A stretch of DNA of 17,330 bases from Thomasclavelia spiroformis (GTDB lineage Bacteria > Bacillota_I > Bacilli_A > Erysipelotrichales > Coprobacillaceae): assembly GCA_018369555.1 (NCBI GenBank), contig JAGZCC010000047.1:1-17330 (forward strand), given 5' to 3'. Of the stretch, positions 1 through 7,402 are shown piece after piece (the first letter of the stretch is position 1; each line of letters begins with the position of its first letter). Both the position numbers and the translations under genes were made by a program. The notes under the pieces were generated by a model, which saw nothing but the letters and a program-made list of their open reading frames with translations, made no database searches and was not told where the DNA came from.

Positions 1-20
1 GTAAATCTGTGGTAAAATGA
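1..20 (+). CDS. 3' end of an upstream gene (probably a tail protein), partial
   Basis: The frame beginning at base 3 reads K-S-V-V-K and then the stop TGA at 18-20. That stop overlaps an ATG at 17-19 in the ATGA arrangement common between coupled phage genes. In phages of this layout the gene before the tail chaperones is normally the major tail protein. The choice of frame is uncertain, because frame 1 is also open to a TAA at 13-15. Confidence 0.3.
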
Positions 21-104
21 GTATTTCCTATACCTCAAAATGTTTAAAAGTGTAGTGTTTATGCGGATAATCTAAAATTAAATATAAAATTTGTATTAAA
101 TCTA

Positions 105-359
105 GTGAATATTTTAGATGGTGTACCAGCGCTAAAAATCATGTTAACTGTTACACATGCTGCAATGCAAAAATTTCATCATGGGATAAAATATAGAGAA
201 GTAGAAGAATTATTTGAAAAATACATTGATGAGGGAGGTTCGCAGACGGAATTTTTAACAAATGTATTCATGCCTATTTATCAAGCTTCGGGTTTTTTCT
301 CTGGATCGATGACGGAGACAATGGACGAGAAACTGGAAACTGCGAGAGAACAGTTGTAA
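105..359 (+). CDS. Phage tail assembly chaperone, short (G-like) form
   Basis: The product is 84 residues counted from the GTG at 105. It lies directly before the tape measure gene and has a second ORF in the -1 frame, which is the classic lambda G / G-T layout. Such proteins bind and protect the tape measure protein while the tail tube polymerises around it. The central stretch, with E-E-L-F-E-K-Y and a terminal S-G-F-F, resembles this family in Gram-positive phages. The start is doubtful: no Shine-Dalgarno precedes the GTG, the frame stays open back to base 48 without any ATG, GTG or TTG, and an ATGA-coupled ATG at 17 lies in another frame. The true N-terminus may be longer, with a small indel near 45-53. 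The role is well supported by context; the start is not. Confidence 0.7.
   Translation: MNILDGVPALKIMLTVTHAAMQKFHHGIKYREVEELFEKYIDEGGSQTEFLTNVFMPIYQASGFFSGSMTETMDEKLETAREQL
293..299 (+). other. Programmed -1 ribosomal frameshift site (T TTT TTC)
   Basis: The zero-frame codons are TTT at 294-296 and TTC at 297-299, preceded by T293, giving the X-XXY-YYZ heptamer T-TTT-TTC. A -1 slip here moves ribosomes from the short chaperone frame into the frame that is open through to the TGA at 740-742. Position (end of the G-like gene), direction (-1) and heptamer all match the conserved tail-chaperone frameshift. No downstream stimulatory structure was established. Confidence 0.75.
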
Positions 360-742
360 AAAATATTACTGATTTGATAATAGAAATTTATCCAAATGCA
401 ATTGATTGTGGGATAAGTCCTTTTATTTTTTGGAACTCATGTTTGGATGAAATATATGATTTAATCAGTTCTTATCGCAGAAGAGAAAAACTGAAACAAA
501 AGCAGCGTGCTGTTGATAATGCAATATTAGCACAGCAGATAATACAAGGAATCGGAGCTTTGTTTTCAGAAAAAGATTCAGAAATTGAAATCAAACAATT
601 ATGGGATTATTATCCTGGAGTTTTTGAAGATGAAAAGAAGTTGTATGAAAAGCAAAAAGAGATAGATGAATTTGAAAAATTTAAAGAAAAGAGAAGAGAA
701 TTTGCGCAAAGATATAACCTTAAGATTGGAGTTGATGGCTGA
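299..742 (+). CDS. T-like extension of the tail assembly chaperone, made by -1 frameshift (G-T fusion)
   Basis: This frame is open from well upstream of the slippery heptamer to the TGA at 740-742. Read as a fusion with the short form it gives about 212 residues counted from the GTG at 105: 65 before the slip and 147 after. Independent initiation is unlikely, because the first start-like codon inside it is a TTG at 374 with no Shine-Dalgarno. The C-terminal part is helical and strongly charged, with an R-R-R-E-K-L-K-Q-K-Q run, an L-W-D-Y-Y-P segment and a Lys/Glu-rich coiled-coil tail. That agrees with the T part of G-T proteins, which contact the tape measure and recruit tube subunits. The TGA overlaps the proposed CTG start of the tape measure gene. 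Confidence 0.7.
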   Translation, partial: LWIDDGDNGRETGNCERTVVKNITDLIIEIYPNAIDCGISPFIFWNSCLDEIYDLISSYRRREKLKQKQRAVDNAILAQQIIQGIGALFSEKDSEIEIKQLWDYYPGVFEDEKKLYEKQKEIDEFEKFKEKRREFAQRYNLKIGVDG

Positions 743-3393
743 AGACAGTTGAAGAATTAAAAGTAATAATTGCAGCAGAAACAAAACAGTTTAGAGACGA
801 ACTAAAAAAAGTCCAATCTCAAGTTAAATCTGCAACCGATTCTGTTACAGCTCAAACTTCAAGAATAAAATCCGCTTTTTCAGGTGTTAAAAATACACTT
901 GCTGGATTAGCGATTGGTGCAGGTTTATTAAGTTTAGGGAAACAGGCTACACAGGTAGCAAGTAATATACAGGAAGTTCAAAATGTTGTTGATGTGGCAT
1001 TTGGCTCCATGGCTTGGAAAGCTGAGCAATTTTCTAAGTCTGCACTAGAAGCGTTTGGGATGAGCGAACTAAGTGCTAAGAAAACAACTGGTACGTATAT
1101 GACAATGGCAAAAAGTGCAGGAATAAGTGAAAGTGCAGCAAGTGATATGGCGGTAACTTTAGCGGGGCTAACTGGTGATGTTGCTTCATTTTATAATATT
1201 TCACAGGAATTAGCTGATGTGCGTTTAAAGTCGGTATTTACAGGAGAAACTGAAACACTAAAAGAACTCGGTGTTGTAATGACTCAAACAAATCTTCAAG
1301 CTTATGCTTTATCACAAGGTATTAATAAAAATATTAGTGATATGAATCAGGCAGAGCAAACAACTTTACGGTACAACTTTGTTTTAGACAGGTTAGCTTT
1401 TGTTCAAGGTGATTTTGCAAGAACAAGTAATAGTTGGGCAAATCAAATTCGTATTCTTCAGGAGCGTTTTAAACAACTTTTAGGAATAATTGGTAATGGT
1501 TTGATTGCTGCATTAACTCCCGTAGTTAAATTTTTGAATATGATCATTGGTAAACTTATTACATTTGCAAATGTAATAAGCGCTGTATTTGGACGGCTGT
1601 TTGGAAAGAAAAGTGAAGGACAGCAAGCGGCAAGTGGATTTAAAGCTGCTGATAATGCTGCTAAAAATGCAACAGCATCTACAGGAGGATTAAATAATGC
1701 TTTAAAAGGAACCGAAGGGCAAGCAAAGAAAACAGCAAAAGCTCTGGGGTCTTTAGCAGGATTTGATGAATTAAATACAATCAATACAACGGCAACTGAT
1801 ACAGCAGAAAATACCGGTACAGGAAATACCAGTGGAGGTTATCCTATTGATCCAATAGATTGGGACAATGCATTTAAAGAGCCGGATACAAGTGGAATTG
1901 AAGCCAGTGTTGATAAAGTGATGGGTTATATTAATAAATTTAGAGATTTTTTAAAAGCAAATAAACCTATCATAACAAGTTTATTAGCTGGAATTTTAGC
2001 AGGATTAGTATCTTTTGGGATTATAAAAAACTGGGGTACACTAATAGCTCCAATCAAAGAACTAAAAACTATTGTTGGACTTTTAGGGTTAGCATTTTCA
2101 GAGGCAACTGGACCTGTAAGTTTTTTAAGTGCGTTATTTGGTTCGACGTTAGGTCCTGTGATTGCTGTTTCTGCAGCAATAGGTATAGTAACTGCAGCAC
2201 TTGTTTATTTGTATCAGACTTCTGAAACATTTAGAAATATTGTTAATACAGCACTAAGTAGTCTTTTTGAAATTCTGAACTCTCTTTGGAATACTGTGCT
2301 TCAGCCACTGTTTTCATTTTTGACAGACGTTTTTTCAACTATTTTAATTCCTATAGGAGCACTGATTACTGATGTGTTTTTAAAAGGTGTTGAAGGATTA
2401 TTTACAATAGTTTTGTCGTTTTGGAATGATATTTTATCTCCTTTGGCAAAATTTTTAGTCGATATATTAGCGATTGCATTAAGAGGAGTTATTGATATAT
2501 GGAATAGCTGGAAACCTGTGATTGAAATGATTTTTGCTGCATTGCAATGGTTATGGGATAATATACTTTCACCATTAGCAGATTTTATTGTAGGCGTATT
2601 TTGTGATTCATTTAAAAACTGGGGCAAATTAATAGAAGAATTAATTCCTTCGATTGAAGAGATATTTCAAGGCTTGATTGATTTTTTCGTTGGTATATTT
2701 ACACTTGATTTAGAAAAAGCTTGGGAAGGAATTAAAAAAATCTTTAGCGGATTTAGTAATTTCTTAGATAGTGTTTTTGCAACAGATTGGACAAGGGTTT
2801 TAGGAAGTTTAGGAGAACCTTTAAATGCGCTTTTCAAAACAATAAATACTGTATGGGAAAGTGCAAAAGGAATTTTTAATGGAGTAATCAATTTTGTTAC
2901 AGGTGTATTTACAGGAAATTGGCGACAAGCCTGGGAAGGTGTGAAAGATATCTTTAAAGGTATTTTTGATATGCTTGCTGGACTTGTGAAAGCGCCAATA
3001 AATGCAGTAATTGCTATAATTAATGGAGCAATTGATGGAATAAATAAAATTGGATTTGAAGTACCAGATTGGGTTCCATTTATTGGTGGTAAAGAATTTA
3101 AGGTTAATGTTCCTAAAATGCAATACTTAGCGCAAGGTGGTGTTGTTAATCGTGCAACTTTAGGTGTGTTTGGAGAAGCCGGAACAGAGGCAGTAATCCC
3201 ATTAAAACGTAATACACAAGGATTAGATTTAATTGCGCAAAAACTAGCAGAAAGATTACCGTTAGGAGGAGATACTGGTGGAACATATGTTATAAATTTA
3301 GTTTTAGAAAATGGTAAAATATTAACTAAAATGATAATTGATAATATTAAAGAATATGAAGTACAAACTGGTAAGCCAGTATTTGATTATTAG
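739..3393 (+). CDS. Phage tail tape measure protein, probable CTG start
   Basis: This protein sets tail length and forms the core around which the tail tube assembles; it is ejected ahead of the DNA. The frame has about 884 codons from CTG 739. The first ATG at 994 would remove a typical tape-measure N-terminus, a coiled-coil-like helix (K-Q-F-R-D-E-L-K-K-V) followed by a hydrophobic glycine/alanine segment. The CTG has GGAG at 728-731 with a 7-base gap and forms a CTGA overlap with the preceding stop. The only nearby ATG (735) is out of frame and ends after five codons. The middle (about 330-640 in this numbering) holds many hydrophobic and Trp-rich helices, with W-E-G-(I/V)-K-(K/D)-I-F repeats near 2727 and 2934. 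The C-terminus carries the familiar Q-G-G-V-V ... G-E-A-G-T-E-A-V-I-P-L motif. The identity is secure; the start is an inference. Confidence 0.9.
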   Translation: MKTVEELKVIIAAETKQFRDELKKVQSQVKSATDSVTAQTSRIKSAFSGVKNTLAGLAIGAGLLSLGKQATQVASNIQEVQNVVDVAFGSMAWKAEQFSKSALEAFGMSELSAKKTTGTYMTMAKSAGISESAASDMAVTLAGLTGDVASFYNISQELADVRLKSVFTGETETLKELGVVMTQTNLQAYALSQGINKNISDMNQAEQTTLRYNFVLDRLAFVQGDFARTSNSWANQIRILQERFKQLLGIIGNGLIAALTPVVKFLNMIIGKLITFANVISAVFGRLFGKKSEGQQAASGFKAADNAAKNATASTGGLNNALKGTEGQAKKTAKALGSLAGFDELNTINTTATDTAENTGTGNTSGGYPIDPIDWDNAFKEPDTSGIEASVDKVMGYINKFRDFLKANKPIITSLLAGILAGLVSFGIIKNWGTLIAPIKELKTIVGLLGLAFSEATGPVSFLSALFGSTLGPVIAVSAAIGIVTAALVYLYQTSETFRNIVNTALSSLFEILNSLWNTVLQPLFSFLTDVFSTILIPIGALITDVFLKGVEGLFTIVLSFWNDILSPLAKFLVDILAIALRGVIDIWNSWKPVIEMIFAALQWLWDNILSPLADFIVGVFCDSFKNWGKLIEELIPSIEEIFQGLIDFFVGIFTLDLEKAWEGIKKIFSGFSNFLDSVFATDWTRVLGSLGEPLNALFKTINTVWESAKGIFNGVINFVTGVFTGNWRQAWEGVKDIFKGIFDMLAGLVKAPINAVIAIINGAIDGINKIGFEVPDWVPFIGGKEFKVNVPKMQYLAQGGVVNRATLGVFGEAGTEAVIPLKRNTQGLDLIAQKLAERLPLGGDTGGTYVINLVLENGKILTKMIIDNIKEYEVQTGKPVFDY

Positions 3394-3405
3394 GAGGTGT
3401 GGTAA

Positions 3406-3771
3406 ATGGCTGATGAAGCTTTAATAAAAATTAACGGTGTAGCACTGCCCACGCCTTCTGATATCAAAGTTGATATTCAAGATCTTGACGGAGAAAGCGT
3501 TAGACCCGTAGCTACAGGAATATTAAGAAGAAACAGAATACGTTCTAATATGTTAAAAGTTACATTAACCTGGAATTTAAACACTTTTGTAGATGTGATG
3601 AGTATATTAAATGCAGTTACACCTGTACAGTTTACAACTGAATTGTATATTCCTGATCATGGAATAAGAGGAACTAAAACAATGTATGCAGGTAATAAAG
3701 GTTATAATTATGTAAAGACAAAGACCGGTTTGAAAGCTAAGTCTTTTTCTTTTGCGTTGATAGAGGTGTAA
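3406..3771 (+). CDS. DUF6711-like phage tail protein
   Basis: The protein has 121 residues and a strong Shine-Dalgarno (TAGGAGGTG) in front of the ATG. The N-terminal pattern I-K-I-N-G-V-x-L-P-x-P followed by D-L-D-G-E-S, an N-R-I-R-S segment and a basic, beta-rich C-terminus match the DUF6711 family of small tail proteins found just after the tape measure in Gram-positive siphophages. It occupies the slot of a distal tail component or tail-tip adaptor. No signal peptide or membrane segment is seen, as expected for a virion protein assembled in the cytoplasm. The family name is recalled from sequence pattern; the exact position in the virion is inferred from gene order. Confidence 0.65.
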   Translation: MADEALIKINGVALPTPSDIKVDIQDLDGESVRPVATGILRRNRIRSNMLKVTLTWNLNTFVDVMSILNAVTPVQFTTELYIPDHGIRGTKTMYAGNKGYNYVKTKTGLKAKSFSFALIEV

Positions 3772-3773
3772 TT

Positions 3774-5642
3774 ATGCTGATTAAATACGGAAATATAGAT
3801 GTAACTGCTAGATTACTTAATTATAAAAGTTCGGTTTCATTTGCTGAAGGCTATTTAATTGGTAATGCCCCTGTAATTCAGATAGATCTAAAATTTGATA
3901 ATTATGATGGTATATTAGATAATTTAGATATCAATGAATACTGGGAAGTGCAGGAAACAAACACATCAGCAAAAAGATATTTTAAAGTTTATGATCAGCC
4001 TGAAAGATACACTAAGACACTAAGTTTAAAATTATATGATGATAATCATTTATTGGATATTCCTTATGATACAAAATTAGAATATCCTGTAACGATTAAA
4101 GACCAGCTAGATGAAATAGAAAATCTAACTGGTCTTGTTATTATCAGAACCAATATACCTTCTAACATCTTATCGAAAGAAGTTGCGTGGTACGATAGTA
4201 CAATTGTTATAAGAAATTACTTAGGGTGGATAGCTGAGCTGTTTGGAGCAAACGTATTTGCTAATGGAAAGAAAACTATCGGGTTTGTACCGATTGCAAA
4301 AACAATTTTTGCCAATACGGATACATTAACTGAATATGAAAAAAATGAGTTATACAAAGTCACTAGAGTATATTACGAAAACGGTCTTGATTCTTTATCG
4401 TGCGGTGATGAAACAGGAAATACATTATATCTTGACACAAATAATCTCTATATTGATAATCAGGAAATTGTTGACGGCATATATTCATCATTAAATGGAT
4501 TGACTTTTTATTCTGCAAAAAGCATAAGAATGATTGCTATTGATAACTTGTTACCTGGAAAGTTAGTAAATTATAATAATGAATTTAACTTTATGACAAT
4601 TGATGTTAGTACTTCTTTTAAGGGTGGTCAATTTCTTTTATGTGATGTTGATGGTACTGTAACAACTAAAAATGAAGAACGTGTAATAAAGAAAATTAGT
4701 AATTCTACACGTATTAGAAAACTGCAGATAATTCAGGATCAGGAGAAAAATCGATTAGATATAATTGCTAAAGAACAAGATGGATTAAATGATAGAATTG
4801 GTCAGTTATCTGTTGCGGATAGAGAAATTGAAGCTATTATAAAAGAAAAAACAACAATTGAAACTGAAGATGGTGATGTTTCGATTGCTGAATATGTAGA
4901 AAATATGAAAGTTGATATAACAGGAATAACAAATACTATCCAAACAACAAGCGGAAACAACTTAATTAGAGATTCGATTGGATGTTTTAATGATGGAAGC
5001 TGGGATGGAGATTATAATATAGATAGTACATTGGAAACAAGAAGCAGGAACATGTACGGCTATGCATTATTATTGAAAAAATCTACTTTACAGCAAGAAA
5101 TTACAGTTGCAAATGGTGTTTATACTTTATCTTTTACGTATAAAAAACTTGTAAATCTTGCAAGAGTAACATTAACAATAAATGGTACTGAATATATTTT
5201 GTCAAATAACGATTTCACTGTATTCACTAAAACGTTTGAAGTAAGTGACGGACAAATTAATATAAGCTTTATATGTGATACTGATAATGCCTGCCCGGTT
5301 ATAAATTTGATGCTCAATAAAGGTGATCAGGCGATGGAATGGTCTTTAAATCAAAACGAGACCTGGGGAGATACGGTTAAAATCGGTAGAGGAGTACGTA
5401 TTTCATCTACTGGTACCGATGTTGTGTTCGTCGCATTAGCGGATATAATTGGGTTTATGGACAAACAGGGTAATTACATTACAACTTTCGATGATGAAGG
5501 TTTTGTAACTAACACTGCGGTTATAAAAAATAAGGCAACGATAGTTAATCTCCTGATACAGGAGGTTAATGGACAGACGATAATTAATAAGATAAACCCG
5601 AATGAAGTAAATGAAGTAGAGGTGTTAAAGAATGGCAAATAA
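3774..5642 (+). CDS. Phage tail hub/tip protein with C-terminal beta-rich fibre domains
   Basis: The protein has 622 residues and an AGAGGTG ribosome site a few bases before the ATG. Residues 1 to about 310 are beta-rich and look like the gp27/endopeptidase-tail type hub that closes the tail tube and anchors the tip. About 315-390 is a charged helical segment. About 395-530 begins with N-N-L-I-R-D and looks like a jelly-roll carbohydrate-binding module. The C-terminal part (I-G-R-G-V-R-I-S followed by F-M-D-K-Q-G-N) resembles beta-helical tips of minor structural proteins. No obvious peptidase active site was identified, so an enzymatic role is not claimed. It overlaps the next gene by 11 bases. 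Confidence 0.75.
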   Translation: MLIKYGNIDVTARLLNYKSSVSFAEGYLIGNAPVIQIDLKFDNYDGILDNLDINEYWEVQETNTSAKRYFKVYDQPERYTKTLSLKLYDDNHLLDIPYDTKLEYPVTIKDQLDEIENLTGLVIIRTNIPSNILSKEVAWYDSTIVIRNYLGWIAELFGANVFANGKKTIGFVPIAKTIFANTDTLTEYEKNELYKVTRVYYENGLDSLSCGDETGNTLYLDTNNLYIDNQEIVDGIYSSLNGLTFYSAKSIRMIAIDNLLPGKLVNYNNEFNFMTIDVSTSFKGGQFLLCDVDGTVTTKNEERVIKKISNSTRIRKLQIIQDQEKNRLDIIAKEQDGLNDRIGQLSVADREIEAIIKEKTTIETEDGDVSIAEYVENMKVDITGITNTIQTTSGNNLIRDSIGCFNDGSWDGDYNIDSTLETRSRNMYGYALLLKKSTLQQEITVANGVYTLSFTYKKLVNLARVTLTINGTEYILSNNDFTVFTKTFEVSDGQINISFICDTDNACPVINLMLNKGDQAMEWSLNQNETWGDTVKIGRGVRISSTGTDVVFVALADIIGFMDKQGNYITTFDDEGFVTNTAVIKNKATIVNLLIQEVNGQTIINKINPNEVNEVEVLKNGK

Positions 5643-7395
5643 TGGTGTGCTAGGCGGTGGTGGATACCAAGGGCGTTATCTTGAATTCGCATGGATGCTT
5701 GTTAGCCAGGACATTGGAAGCAATACATCTACTATTTATTGGCGAGTTACGGTTGTAGGTGGGTCATCATCATACTATTATCATTATCGCGATTATTGCG
5801 ATGCATTTGGCGATGTACTCGTTAATTCAAATTCTCGTACTAAGCGTTATAAAGGTGATCTTGCAAATGGGTATAAAACAATACAGCATGACGGTAATGG
5901 AAATGCTGTATTTAGTGCACATGTAATCGCAGCAATATACACAAGCGGTGTAAATGAAGATTTATCAACATCGTGGGCACTTCCAACAATCCCACGGCAG
6001 GCAAATATTACAAATTTACCAGCAAGTTTTAATGATGAAGAAAATCCATGGTTTGATTATTCTAATCCAGGTAATTTTAATTTAGAAGCGTGGTTGGAGC
6101 CAAACCCTAATGGTCCTCATCTTGCAATAAGAACACTTTCAGGGACAAATGGAAGATACACATGGAGCTTGACCGAAGATGAAAGAAATCAACTAAGGCG
6201 TGAATGTAAGGGGAATAGCTGTACTATTCGTGTAGGTCTTTATAGTAATAACAAACAGTGGGCAAGCTATCATGATAGGACATTTGTAATAAAAAATCCC
6301 AGCCCGCTATGGAATAACGGTGAAGAGATAATTACAGTTGATAATGGAAATTTAGCTGGAAATGACGTTATTATAAAAGGTTATTCAAAAATAAATTTCA
6401 CAGGATTAACAGCTACTGCAGTCAAACAGGCAACGATAAAAGAATATCGTTTAATGTGTGGTGGAACAGTAGCAAGAAACAGTATAAATGAATTTACAAT
6501 TGACAGAGCAACTAGCAATACTTTTATAAATTATGTAGAAGACAGCAGAAGTAATATCATTGCAAAAGAGTATACAATTTCTAATTTTATTGATTATTTT
6601 GAACCGATTATACTAGAATTCTATGTTTCTCGAGACAAAGGTGGAATTGGTCAAAATGTAATAATTGAAGCGAAAGGAAAATTCTGGAATGGAAATTTTG
6701 GAACTGCTGAAAATGTACTTGAAATACAGTATTTCTATAAATCACAGGGTGCTCTTGACTGGATACAAGGGTCTACCAAAATAGAGTATGTAGCAGATGG
6801 TGATAATTTTACCGTTTTAGCTGAAATCGCTGGAGATTTAGAAGCGAATGGATTCGATATAGGAAATAACTACGACATTAAAATAAATGTTATTGATAAA
6901 ATTGCAAGTGTTTCAAAAGAACAAATATTGCCTCGTGGAGTCCCGCAAATGGCATTTGGGAAAAATGGGGTTAATTTTGGAGGATTTTATGACGAAGATG
7001 CAGGAAGTCCACTACAAATTGGTGGAATTCCAGCCTATCGATTTCTAAAAACAAAGATAATGATGGTGTCTGGAACTATCGTCGTTGATCCTAACGGGCA
7101 AGCAGTTGTTGGGACACATTCTCTCAATGGCGTTAAACAAATGTTTAAAAATAAATACGGTGTTGATGTTGGAAATATAGATCCGATAAATTTATCTATA
7201 AGTTATACAAATGGCGATCCTAATGCTAGTTGGGTTTCTGTTACAGGTAGTTATGTAAGAAGCGATGGCCAACTTATTGCTGCTTTATCGGCTAATGTCA
7301 ATGGACAATATCGTATTCATTATCAATACATAACATATGTTGATGTTTGTGATAATGAAAAATGGGATAATAATGTATTGAATGAATCGAGGTGA
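5632..7395 (+). CDS. DUF859-type siphophage tail fibre / adhesion protein
   Basis: The protein has 587 residues. The N-terminus is glycine-rich (N-G-V-L-G-G-G-G-Y-Q-G-R-Y-L) and leads into a beta domain with N-T-S-T-I-Y-W-R-V and G-G-S-S-S-Y-Y-Y. That is the pattern of the DUF859 family of siphophage structural proteins, known mainly from streptococcal and related phages. Several immunoglobulin-like beta repeats follow, and near residues 430-455 there is the V-P-Q-M-A-F-G-K-x-G-V-N-F-G-G motif common at fibre C-terminal knobs. It probably forms a side fibre or tip spike that binds the cell surface. It shares 11 bases with the hub gene and is followed after a short gap by the receptor-binding protein, so all three should be translated from one late mRNA. 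Confidence 0.75.
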   Translation: MANNGVLGGGGYQGRYLEFAWMLVSQDIGSNTSTIYWRVTVVGGSSSYYYHYRDYCDAFGDVLVNSNSRTKRYKGDLANGYKTIQHDGNGNAVFSAHVIAAIYTSGVNEDLSTSWALPTIPRQANITNLPASFNDEENPWFDYSNPGNFNLEAWLEPNPNGPHLAIRTLSGTNGRYTWSLTEDERNQLRRECKGNSCTIRVGLYSNNKQWASYHDRTFVIKNPSPLWNNGEEIITVDNGNLAGNDVIIKGYSKINFTGLTATAVKQATIKEYRLMCGGTVARNSINEFTIDRATSNTFINYVEDSRSNIIAKEYTISNFIDYFEPIILEFYVSRDKGGIGQNVIIEAKGKFWNGNFGTAENVLEIQYFYKSQGALDWIQGSTKIEYVADGDNFTVLAEIAGDLEANGFDIGNNYDIKINVIDKIASVSKEQILPRGVPQMAFGKNGVNFGGFYDEDAGSPLQIGGIPAYRFLKTKIMMVSGTIVVDPNGQAVVGTHSLNGVKQMFKNKYGVDVGNIDPINLSISYTNGDPNASWVSVTGSYVRSDGQLIAALSANVNGQYRIHYQYITYVDVCDNEKWDNNVLNESR

Positions 7396-7402
7396 TCCAT
7401 GA

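Noticed and set aside
599..784. - strand frame of 61 codons opposite the T-like chaperone
   Set aside because: It lies entirely opposite a convincing chaperone/tape measure coding region and has low-complexity Leu/Phe composition from the complement of A/G-rich codons.
1458..3123. Several - strand frames inside the tape measure gene
   Set aside because: They are shadows of a clearly coding + strand gene, with no ribosome sites or recognisable domains.
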